A DNA stretch of 64,000 nt from DASUPK01 sp963736305 (lineage in GTDB: Bacteria; Actinomycetota; Thermoleophilia; Solirubrobacterales; 70-9). Location of the stretch: contig CAVTOD010000005.1 of assembly GCA_963736305.1 (NCBI GenBank), forward strand, positions 744,001 through 808,000. The letters run 5' to 3'. Numbering within the stretch: position 1 is the stretch's first letter; every line of letters starts with the position of its first letter. A model generated the notes under the pieces. It was not told where the DNA came from. It saw only the letters and a program-made list of their open reading frames with translations, and made no database searches. The position numbers and the translations under genes are program-made. Positions 33,046-40,154 of the stretch are shown one piece after another.

Positions 33046-33597
33046 TTAGGCCGGCTGCGCCGCCGGGATCAGCTGACGCTCCTCCAGCAGCGAGAGGATC
33101 TTCGCGGCGGAGTTCTCGGCGCTCTCGTGCTCGGTGTCCAGGGTGAGCTCCGGGTTCAGCGGAGCCTCGTACGGGTCTGAGACGCCCGTGAACTCCTTGA
33201 TCTCGCCCTTGAACGCCTTCTCGTAGAGGCCCTTCACGTCGCGCTCGGCGCAGACCTCGACGGAGGCCTTGACGAAGACCTCGATGAAGCGGTCGCCCAT
33301 CGTCTCGCGCGCCTCGTCGCGGATCTCGCGGTAGGGCGAGATCGCCGCGGTGATCACGGGGACTCCATTCCGGGAGAGCAGATCGGCCACGAAGGCGATC
33401 CGGCGGATGTTCGTGTCGCGGTCCTCCTTCGAGAAGCCGAGGCCCTTGGAGAGGTTCTCGCGAACCACGTCTCCGTCGAGCACCTCGACACGTGAGCCGC
33501 GATCCCGCAGCTCCGTCTCCACTAGGTGGGAGATCGTCGTCTTGCCCGCGCCCGAAAGCCCGGTGAACCAGAGAGTGAAGCCCTTGTCGTCAGCCAT
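33046..33597 (-). CDS. cysC: Adenylylsulfate (APS) kinase
   Basis: A 183-residue P-loop kinase. Walker A is GLSGAGKTT, followed by DGDVVRENLSKGLGFSKEDR and FVKASVEVCAERDVKGLYEK, all typical of CysC. It phosphorylates APS to PAPS. An AAGGAAGAAGGAA ribosome site lies in the end of sat, and the genes overlap by eight bases. Last gene of the sulfate operon. Confidence 0.95.
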   Translation of the reverse strand: MADDKGFTLWFTGLSGAGKTTISHLVETELRDRGSRVEVLDGDVVRENLSKGLGFSKEDRDTNIRRIAFVADLLSRNGVPVITAAISPYREIRDEARETMGDRFIEVFVKASVEVCAERDVKGLYEKAFKGEIKEFTGVSDPYEAPLNPELTLDTEHESAENSAAKILSLLEERQLIPAAQPA

Positions 33598-34669
33598 TTC
33601 CTTCTTCCTTGTATGTGTCGATCAAGATCTGAGCCACCTCGGGGCGGCTGAACTCCTGCGGCGGCTTTTCGCCGTTGCCGAGCATCTCGCGCACCTTCGT
33701 GCCGCTCAGGAAGACGTGGTCGTCGGGGCCGTGCGGGCAGGTCTTGCCCGAGGCCATTCCCTCGCACTTGTTGCACCAAAAGGTGTGCTCGAAGAAGAGG
33801 GGCTGGATGCCGAGCTTGTCGATGTCCAGCTCGTCGAAGATCGCCTGGGCGTCGTAGGTGCCGTAGTAGTCGCCGACGCCCGCGTGGTCGCGGCCGACGA
33901 TGAAGTGGGTGCAGCCGTAGTTCCGGCGAGCGATCGCGTGCAGGACGGCCTCGCGCGGGCCGGCGTAGTGCATCTTCGAGGGGAAGACGTTCAGGATCAC
34001 CCGGTCGGCGGGGTAGTAGTCCTCCATCAGGACCTCGTAGCAACGCATCCGCACCTCGGCGGGGATGTCGCCGGCCTTGGTCTTGCCGATCAGCGGGTGG
34101 ATCATCAGCCCGTCCGTGATCTCGAGAGCCGTCTTGGTGACGTGCTCGTGGGCGCGGTGGATCGGGTTGCGAGTCTGGAACGCGACGATCCGCTTCCAGC
34201 CGCGCTCTGAGAACGCCTTGCGTGACTCGGCCGGGCTGAGGTAGCGCTTGCTGAAGGCCTCCTCGTGGTCGGGCAGCTCGTCGACCTCGTAGGTGCCCGC
34301 GATGCAGCGCGCGCCCTCCTCGTAGATCGCCGCCACGCCTGGATGCTCCTTGTCCGAGGTCCGGTAGACGTTCTCCGCCTCCGCCTCGAGGTCGCGCTCG
34401 AAGATCTCGGTCACGTTCAGGCGGCCGAGGGTCTTGCCCTCGTCGCTCGAGACCTCGACGGTGTCTCCCTCGGAGACGTCGAGGTCGGTCGCGAGGGTGA
34501 TCGGGATCGGCCAGTACTCACCGCCCGAGAGCGTCATGTTCTCCACGACGCTCTTCCAATCCTCGGAGCCCTGGGGGCCGGTCAGGGGGGCGAAGCCGCC
34601 GTTGCCGATCATCTCGAAGTCGGCGGTCTGGCGGTCTGTGAGCTGGAGCTTGAGAGCGGTCTGGGTCAT
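33590..34669 (-). CDS. sat: Sulfate adenylyltransferase (ATP sulfurylase)
   Basis: A 359-residue enzyme that makes APS from ATP and sulfate. Diagnostic motifs are FQTRNPIHRAHEH (nucleotide binding), GRDHAGVGDYYG and SGTKVREML. A four-cysteine knuckle (FWCNKCEGMASGKTCPHG) may bind zinc, as in bacterial and archaeal homo-oligomeric Sat. ATG 34669 has AAGGA upstream. It follows cysH by 59 bases and overlaps cysC. Confidence 0.95.
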   Translation of the reverse strand: MTQTALKLQLTDRQTADFEMIGNGGFAPLTGPQGSEDWKSVVENMTLSGGEYWPIPITLATDLDVSEGDTVEVSSDEGKTLGRLNVTEIFERDLEAEAENVYRTSDKEHPGVAAIYEEGARCIAGTYEVDELPDHEEAFSKRYLSPAESRKAFSERGWKRIVAFQTRNPIHRAHEHVTKTALEITDGLMIHPLIGKTKAGDIPAEVRMRCYEVLMEDYYPADRVILNVFPSKMHYAGPREAVLHAIARRNYGCTHFIVGRDHAGVGDYYGTYDAQAIFDELDIDKLGIQPLFFEHTFWCNKCEGMASGKTCPHGPDDHVFLSGTKVREMLGNGEKPPQEFSRPEVAQILIDTYKEEGNG

Positions 34670-34728
34670 GGCGTCCTTGAGTGGATAAAGATGATCAGGT
34701 CGGTCAGGAAGCGGGCAGGGTAGCGAAG

Positions 34729-35466
34729 CTACCCGTGCAGCCCGCACTCGGTCTTCTCGAGGCCGGCCCAGCGGCCCGCGCGATCGTCCTCGCCCTCCGC
34801 CGGCTTCCGGGTGCAGTGGGTACAGCCGATCGAGGGATAGCCCTGATCGTGCAGCGCGTTGTATGGAACGTCGTGCTTGGAGATGTAGGACCAGACCTCC
34901 TTCTCCGACCAGTCGGCCAGCGGGTTCAGCTTCCAGAGGCCGAAGCGCTTGTCCCAGCCGAACTTCGGCGCGCCGGCCCTGGTCTGCGAGTCCGATCGGC
35001 GAATGCCGGAGACCCAGAGATCGACCGCGGCGAGCGCCGAGCGCATCGGCTCGACCTTGCGGATGCCGCAGCATGAGTCCGGGTCGCGGCTCCAGAGCTC
35101 GTCGCCGTAGAGGCCCTTCTGCTGCTCGAGGGTGATCGAGCTGTAGCGATGGAAGTTGATGCCGTAGCGCTCCTCGAGGCGGCTCTTCGTCTCATATGTC
35201 TCCGGGAAGAGGACGTCGGTGTCGAGGTAGAAGAAGCGCGCGTCCGGGTTGATGCTGTGCGACACGTGCACGGTCACCGAGCTCGTCTTCTGAAACGAGC
35301 AGGCGATGTACATCCGGGGGCTGAAGGTTTCGAGCGCCCAGCGCAGGGCCTCCTCGGCGCTGGCGTCCTCCAGATCCGCGGCAACCGCCTCCGGATCGAA
35401 GCCGAGCCCGTCGAGCTCCGCCGCGGGGACCGCGGCGTGCTCCGTCGGTGTGGCCGTGGTCTCCAC
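34729..35466 (-). CDS. cysH: Assimilatory adenylylsulfate (APS) reductase
   Basis: A 245-residue PAPS/APS reductase-family protein. FQKTSSVTVHVSHSINPDAR and FYLDTDVLFPETYETK are present. Two cysteine pairs, DSCCGIRK and GCTHCTRKP, indicate a [4Fe-4S] cluster and hence APS rather than PAPS as substrate. The catalytic ECGLHG cysteine is at the C-terminus. GTG 35466 shares bases with the TAG stop of the sulfite reductase (TAGTGG); a GTG at 35478 is the alternative. Confidence 0.93.
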   Translation of the reverse strand: METTATPTEHAAVPAAELDGLGFDPEAVAADLEDASAEEALRWALETFSPRMYIACSFQKTSSVTVHVSHSINPDARFFYLDTDVLFPETYETKSRLEERYGINFHRYSSITLEQQKGLYGDELWSRDPDSCCGIRKVEPMRSALAAVDLWVSGIRRSDSQTRAGAPKFGWDKRFGLWKLNPLADWSEKEVWSYISKHDVPYNALHDQGYPSIGCTHCTRKPAEGEDDRAGRWAGLEKTECGLHG

Positions 35467-37418
35467 TAGACCGCGCACTCCCCCTCGCCGCGCTCGACCT
35501 TGTAGGGCTCGGAGCGGTTCCAGTCGATGAAGAACATGAGGTTCTCCGCGGTGAACTCGACCGGCAGCTTCAGGTCCGAGATCAGCTCCTCGAAGGCGTC
35601 GAAGCCGGTGCGGTCAACGAAGGCGTTGAAGTTCTCGCCCTCGCCACGGTTCTCCTCGTAGTGCTTGATCCACCGCTCGACGGCGTCGGGCACTCGCTTG
35701 GCGGGCAGGCGGGCCTTGAGCCGGTGACCGAAGACGACGTCGCCGCCCTCGAAGTTCCCGGCGATGTGCGGGATGTAGGCGGGGATGGTGTGCTCGCCGA
35801 CCTTGATCGAGGCTCCATAGAAGCCGATCGTGGCGATGTGGTGCTGGGAGCAGCCGTTGGGACAGCCGCTCATCTTGATGTGGATCTGCTTCGTCAGAGG
35901 ATCGGTGATCTCCATCTCCTCGAGGCGCTTCTGGAGCTCCGCGTTCAGGCCCATCGACGCCGTGATGCCGAGCTTGCAGCTGTCGGTTCCGGGGCAGCTC
36001 ACGACATCGGTGATCCCGAAGGCCCCTGAATCCCCGAGGTTGAGCTCCTTCAGGCGGAGCCACAGGTCGTAGAGGGACTCGGAGCGGATCCAGCGCAGCA
36101 CCAGGTTCTGCTGAACGGTGGTGCGGGCATAGCCGCCGGTGAACTCGCGCATGATCTGAGCGAGGCCCCGGAACTGCTCCGGGGTGAGGTCGCCGCGGGT
36201 CACCTTGACGGTGGCGGTGACGAAACCGTCCTGACGTTGCGGAGCGACGTTGGCATCCACCCAGGCGTTGAACTCGCCCGTCGATCCGGCGGCGCTGTTT
36301 GTGGCCGCCGTTTGTGGCGGCGAGCCGTAGCTCTCCGGCACGGCCGGCGCGTCGGCCTCCTCGTCGTTGATGTAGAGAAGGTGATCGATTGTGAAGTCGC
36401 GCTCGTTGACCCAGTCGCCCTCGAGCTCCTCATCGACCAGCTCACGGAACGCGTCCATGCCGATCTTGTCGACCAGCACCTTGATCCGGGCCCGCATCCG
36501 GTTCTCGCGCAGCCACTCCTGGCGGTCGAAGATCCGCAGCGCCGCCTCCGTCCACTTCAGGTAGTCGCCGTTGTCGAGCTCGACGAACTCGTTGAGGGTG
36601 GGGGCGATCCGGGGCTGAATCGAGGTTCCTCCGCCGATCTTGATCTCGACCCCGCGGACCTCCTTGCCGTCGACCTCCTTGACCTTTGGGATGAACCCGA
36701 CGTCGTGGATCTCTGTGATCGCCCGGTCCGCGTCGCTGGCGCTGAACGCCGTCTTCACCTTGCGCGGCATCAGCTGCGTGGTCGGGTGGCGGACGAAGTA
36801 GCGGGCGTAGGCCGCGGCGTAGGGAGTGATGTCGAAGGGCTCGTCCTCGGCGACTCCGGCCCATGGGTCGCCGGTGACGTTGCGGATCGTGTTCCCGCAG
36901 CCCTCTCGTGAGGAGAGGCCGGCCTGGCTGATCTGCCGGATGAACTCCGCGGCGTCAGCCAGCGGGATGTGGTGGATCTGGATGTTCTGGCGGGTGGTGA
37001 TGTGGCCCTTGTTGAGCGGCGCGAGCTCCTCGATCGCGTCCGCGAAGGCCTCCATCTGCTCGGGGCTGACGCCGCCGTAGGGAAGCTTCACCCGGATCAT
37101 CTGCACGTCTGGCTGGCGCTGGCCGTAGACACCCTGCTTCAGCCGGAAGCCGATGAACTGCTCCTCGGTCTGCTCGCGGCGCAGGAACCGCGCGGCCTCG
37201 GTGTCGAAGTCGTCGAACTCGCGCTCGAGGATCGGGATCACGTGCCCCGGGACGTTCTCGTAGACCTCCGGGTTCTCGAGGGACCCGCGCTTGCCCTTGC
37301 CGTGCTGCTTCTTGCCCGGATCCTGCTTCAGGGTCGAGGGGTCGGCGAGCTTCTTGGCCGGCACGGGGGTGCCGTTGGTTGACTTGGCGCCCCTCGTAGG
37401 GGCGGAGACGGGCTCCAT
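35466..37418 (-). CDS. Nitrite/sulfite reductase (siroheme, [4Fe-4S])
   Basis: A 650-residue ferredoxin-type reductase with duplicated domains. The siroheme/cluster cysteines are CPGTDSCKLG and SGCPNGCSQHH. Substrate arginines appear in HITTRQNIQIHHI and RNVTGDPWAG. Clustering with cysH, sat and cysC points to sulfite reduction to sulfide. First gene of the operon; AAAGGAAAG precedes ATG 37418. The first roughly 50 residues are a Lys/Gly-rich extension. Confidence 0.93.
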   Translation of the reverse strand: MEPVSAPTRGAKSTNGTPVPAKKLADPSTLKQDPGKKQHGKGKRGSLENPEVYENVPGHVIPILEREFDDFDTEAARFLRREQTEEQFIGFRLKQGVYGQRQPDVQMIRVKLPYGGVSPEQMEAFADAIEELAPLNKGHITTRQNIQIHHIPLADAAEFIRQISQAGLSSREGCGNTIRNVTGDPWAGVAEDEPFDITPYAAAYARYFVRHPTTQLMPRKVKTAFSASDADRAITEIHDVGFIPKVKEVDGKEVRGVEIKIGGGTSIQPRIAPTLNEFVELDNGDYLKWTEAALRIFDRQEWLRENRMRARIKVLVDKIGMDAFRELVDEELEGDWVNERDFTIDHLLYINDEEADAPAVPESYGSPPQTAATNSAAGSTGEFNAWVDANVAPQRQDGFVTATVKVTRGDLTPEQFRGLAQIMREFTGGYARTTVQQNLVLRWIRSESLYDLWLRLKELNLGDSGAFGITDVVSCPGTDSCKLGITASMGLNAELQKRLEEMEITDPLTKQIHIKMSGCPNGCSQHHIATIGFYGASIKVGEHTIPAYIPHIAGNFEGGDVVFGHRLKARLPAKRVPDAVERWIKHYEENRGEGENFNAFVDRTGFDAFEELISDLKLPVEFTAENLMFFIDWNRSEPYKVERGEGECAV

Positions 37419-37472
37419 GGAACCGGCTTTCCTTTCGTCGACTAGCCTTGCCCGGGCACTGACCGGCTGCCC

Positions 37473-37496
37473 AATCTAGCAAACCTGATCGAGTTT
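37473..37496 (-). promoter_or_regulatory. Probable promoter of the sulfate-assimilation operon
   Basis: On the minus strand TAGATT (37478-37473) is a likely -10. Just upstream is AAAC-N2-GATC-N2-GTTT (37481-37496), an imperfect dyad that could be an operator. It lies downstream of the RNA-copy-1 terminator, so the operon appears to have its own promoter, with a leader of about 50 nt. Confidence 0.4.
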
Positions 37497-37517
37497 AAGG
37501 TGATTGGGGAACGGCCC

Positions 37518-37546
37518 AAAAGAAGCGACCCGCCGAAGCGGGCCGC
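37518..37546 (-). terminator. Intrinsic terminator of RNA copy 1
   Basis: On the minus strand, a 9-bp stem (GCGGCCCGC/GCGGGTCGC, one G-U pair) with a TTCG loop (37546-37525) is followed by TTCTTTT (37524-37518). This fixes the direction of transcription of the RNA and separates it from the sulfate operon. Confidence 0.8.
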
Positions 37547-37695
37547 CAGGGTGAAACGGGGCTGACCCCGCGCACAGTTCAGGTCTCGCAGTGTAGAGCG
37601 CGGAGGGCGCCGGACTCGAACCGGAACCGGTCCTCCCGGACCGATCGCAACAACCCTGAACTGTGCATGCCGCCTTGGCATTTCACCCTCCGCGC
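37518..37695 (-). ncRNA. Pseudoknotted tRNA-like structured RNA, copy 1
   Basis: A roughly 178-nt RNA read on the minus strand. P1: GCGCGGAGGG (37695-37686) pairs with CCCTCCGCGC (37607-37598). P3: GCACAGTTCAGG (37666-37655) pairs with CCTGAACTGTGC (37583-37572), crossing P1 as a pseudoknot. P7: TGAAA (37685-37681) pairs with TTTCA (37556-37552). Hairpins: P2 TGCC-AAGGC-GGCA, P4 7 bp with GGGA loop, P5 CCGG-TTCGAGT-CCGG (a tRNA-type T-loop), and P6 CGGGG-TCAG-CCCCG. A terminator with TTCTTTT follows. It is homologous to copy 2 at 54821-54998. The family is not recognised. Confidence 0.85.
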
Positions 37696-37766
37696 ACGCA
37701 AAGCAGAACCCACGACCGAAGGCATCTGGTGCGCGAAATGTCGCGCCTTCGCCTATAGATCCGTGC

Positions 37767-38714
37767 GTGACTGAAATTCCGGTGATCTCCGGGCGGGCCG
37801 TGCTCGAAGCGATCGACGCCGAGACCGCGATCGAGCGAACCCGCGAGGCGTTCGAGAGATATGGCCGAGGCGAGTGGGAGATGCCGGCGAAGGTCTACCT
37901 CGACAGCTCGCCGTACGGGGATTTCAGGGCGATGCCGGCCCGGGGCGACGGGCTGGCCCTGCTCAAGTGGGTGACCTCGTTCCCCGGCAACAGCGCGAAG
38001 GGCCTGCCCGTGGTTCGCGGCGAGGTTCTGCTCTCCGATGCCGAGACCGGCGAGGAGCTGGCCGTGATCGAGTGCTCGTCGGTGACCTCCCTGCGGACGG
38101 GCGCCGCGGCCGCGGTCTCCGCTCAGGTCCTCGCCGCCGGATCGGCCAGGACGGTCGGCATCATCGGCTGCGGGGTGAACGGCGCCTGGGCCGCGCGCTG
38201 CCTGGCGGCCGCCGGCTATGAAGAGGGTGTTTGTGCGGACGTGCGACCGAAGGCGGCCCGGGCGCTCGCCGAGGAGCTCGGGTGGCGGGTCGGCGACCGG
38301 GCGGAGGCGGCGGCACAGGACGTCGTGGCGACGTTGACGCCGGGAAGCGAGCCGGTCATCCTCGCGAGAGAGGTGCGCCCGGGCCAGCACATCGCCGTGC
38401 TCGGCGCCGACGCGCACGGCAAGCAGGAGGTCGAGCTCGATGCGCTCGAGCGCTGCCGGCTCTTCTGCGACGAGTGGGAGCAGGCGAGCGCCGGCGGCGA
38501 GCTCGCAAACGGCGTGGAGGCGGGAGTCGTGAGCCGCGAGGACGTCACCCAGCTCGGCGACGTGCTCACGGGCGGCTCGGGCTGGGCCCGCGCCGACGGG
38601 GAGATCACCCTGTTCGATTCCACCGGCCTTGCGATCCAGGATCTGGCGATCTGCCGGGCGGTCTACGAGCGCTGGCGCGAGGGCGAGGTCGACGCTCCGG
38701 TGGTCAGCCTCTGA
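37767..38714 (+). CDS. Ornithine cyclodeaminase/mu-crystallin family dehydrogenase
   Basis: A 315-residue NAD(P)-binding protein of the OCD/alanine dehydrogenase (AlaDH/mu-crystallin) family: MPAKVYLDSSPYGDFRAMPA, SSVTSLRTGAAAAVSAQVLA, and the Rossmann motif VGIIGCGVNGAWAARCLAA, with LGADAHGKQEVE downstream. It may deaminate ornithine or reduce imines/ketoacids; the substrate is not certain. The start is GTG 37767, preceded by CTATAGAT. Divergent from RNA copy 1. Confidence 0.85.
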   Translation: MTEIPVISGRAVLEAIDAETAIERTREAFERYGRGEWEMPAKVYLDSSPYGDFRAMPARGDGLALLKWVTSFPGNSAKGLPVVRGEVLLSDAETGEELAVIECSSVTSLRTGAAAAVSAQVLAAGSARTVGIIGCGVNGAWAARCLAAAGYEEGVCADVRPKAARALAEELGWRVGDRAEAAAQDVVATLTPGSEPVILAREVRPGQHIAVLGADAHGKQEVELDALERCRLFCDEWEQASAGGELANGVEAGVVSREDVTQLGDVLTGGSGWARADGEITLFDSTGLAIQDLAICRAVYERWREGEVDAPVVSL

Positions 38715-39522
38715 GCGCCGGAACCGACCGCCGCTTCTTCTTCTTGCCCTTCTTGCACTTCTTGGCTGCAGCCGCCGCCTTGTGCCCATGCCTCTTCTTG
38801 CATTTCTTCGGCTTCTTCTTCGGCGGCGGCGCCGGCGGCGGTGGCGGTGGCGGTGGTGCCGCCGGTCCGCCGTCGGTCAGCGTGACGTTGTCGAGGTCGT
38901 AGGTGTCGTTGGTCCCGTTCGGCCCGACGTCCGCCATCACCGCGAACTCGTCGCTCGCCCCGATCAGGCCGATGAACTGCGCCTGGCTCGGGGAGCTGCA
39001 GCTCCCGCCGCTGTAGGGGCATACGAACCATCTGGCCGTCTCATCGAGTCGAATCGACAGATGCTGGTAGCCGGTCCCGATGTTCTCCTGGATCAGACCG
39101 TCGAGATATTCGCCGTTGCCCGGCGGAAGCAGGAGGAGTTCCGCGGCAAATGCCGGGGGGACGCTGGACCGGAGGTCGAATGAGGCGGTTCCGCCGTAGT
39201 TGGAGCTCAGCGTGGAGACGAACGGGCTGTAGAACGTCAGCAATTGACAAGGGGTGCTGTCAGGGCACCCCGTCTCGGCCCCAGTGTCCCTGGCGGTCAG
39301 GCGGCCCCTCGGATTTCCACCGCTCGGTTGGAATCCCGCTGGGTCGAATGGGCCGGCGGCCGGATCCTGGGCTTGCTGCCAGCCCTGGTTGCTCCCGGTG
39401 AAGGTGTATTCGAGCGGCGTCGCGCTTGCGGGTGCCGCCACTGCCAGCGTCGCCGCCACTGCCAGCAGCGCAAACACGCTGATCGTCCTGATCGGCCCCA
39501 CCGCGCGGATCCGTCCGCACAT
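38704..39522 (-). CDS. Secreted protein with polyproline and KKCKK C-terminal tail
   Basis: A 272-residue exported protein. The signal peptide ends ...AVAAPASA around residue 34. The body (PLEYTFTGSNQGWQQAQDPA through DTYDLDNVTLTDGG) resembles laminin-B/DUF642-like carbohydrate-binding beta-sandwiches with a calcium-type end. It is followed by a run of eight prolines and then a Lys/Cys-rich tail (KKKPKKCKKRHGHKAAAAAK, ending KKCKKGKKKKRR). The tail recurs in the secreted protein at 49.1 kb. AGGGGG lies upstream of ATG 39522. Confidence 0.8.
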   Translation of the reverse strand: MCGRIRAVGPIRTISVFALLAVAATLAVAAPASATPLEYTFTGSNQGWQQAQDPAAGPFDPAGFQPSGGNPRGRLTARDTGAETGCPDSTPCQLLTFYSPFVSTLSSNYGGTASFDLRSSVPPAFAAELLLLPPGNGEYLDGLIQENIGTGYQHLSIRLDETARWFVCPYSGGSCSSPSQAQFIGLIGASDEFAVMADVGPNGTNDTYDLDNVTLTDGGPAAPPPPPPPPAPPPKKKPKKCKKRHGHKAAAAAKKCKKGKKKKRRSVPALRG

Positions 39523-39634
39523 GACTCTCAACCCCCTGGTTGGCTGTCGGGCCAGGGTAGGCCGCCTGGCTGGGTGAATCAAGAGGCGGCGGACGCCGCC
39601 CTGGCGCCGCCCGCCGCCACCTCTCCTCCCGAAC

Positions 39635-39844
39635 TCAGTCGACTTCGGTGCCCTCGACCAGGAAGGCGACCCGGACATGGGCCCGCCACTCGTCGAGGTT
39701 CTCTCCACGCAACCCGGTGGAGACGACGTCGATCGCGCGGATGTTCCGAAGCGAGCTCTGCGCCTGCTTCAGCGCCTGCTGCGCGGCGTCATCCGAAGAC
39801 TTCTTGGAGCTTCCGACCAGCTCAATGATCTTTACGACGGCCAC
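39635..39844 (-). CDS. Dodecin (flavin-binding storage protein)
   Basis: A 69-residue dodecin: VVKIIELVGSSKKSSDDAAQ, then QALKQAQSSLRNIRAIDVVS and the C-terminal strand WRAHVRVAFLVEGTE. Dodecins form 12-mers that sequester flavins or CoA. The trailing three-stranded sheet and single helix fit the family length (about 70). GTG 39844 has a strong GAGGAGGG ribosome site. The gene stands alone. Confidence 0.92.
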   Translation of the reverse strand: MAVVKIIELVGSSKKSSDDAAQQALKQAQSSLRNIRAIDVVSTGLRGENLDEWRAHVRVAFLVEGTEVD

Positions 39845-39920
39845 GAGCCCTCCTCATGTGAGCGCGATGGGGTTTGCGCCGTGTGTTCTATTGCACAAGC
39901 GCACGCCAGGCAAGTCCGCC

Positions 39921-40154
39921 TCACGCCCCGGGCGCGATTCCCCAGCCGCTTCCAAGGCCGAGGCGCGAGCCGACTCCCTCCTTCAGCGCCGCCTGCTGCC
40001 AGCGACTCACCTCGGCGGACCCCGGCGCCGGCGCCGTCTCCCAGAGGAAACGCTCGAGCGCGCCGGCGATCGCGGCCGCCTCCTCCGGGGAGGCGGCGGC
40101 GCTCTGAATCTCGATCTGAGGCCTCGGAGGGCTCTGCTTGCCGTTGCGGGCCAC
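39921..40154 (-). CDS. accE: Acyl-CoA carboxylase epsilon subunit
   Basis: A 77-residue protein. The pattern IEIQSAAASPEEAAAIAGAL ... SRWQQAALKEGVG matches the small actinobacterial AccE/PccE subunit, which stabilises the alpha-beta carboxylase complex. GTG 40154 shares bases with the TAG stop of the beta subunit (TAGTGG), so translation is coupled. It is easy to miss because of its size and GTG start. Confidence 0.82.
   Translation of the reverse strand: MARNGKQSPPRPQIEIQSAAASPEEAAAIAGALERFLWETAPAPGSAEVSRWQQAALKEGVGSRLGLGSGWGIAPGA

Noticed and set aside
37518..37695. SAM riboswitch or other cis-regulator of the sulfate operon
   Set aside because: The fold does not match SAM-I, SAM-II or SAM-IV layouts, it ends in its own terminator, and its paralogue at 54.8 kb precedes no same-strand gene closely.
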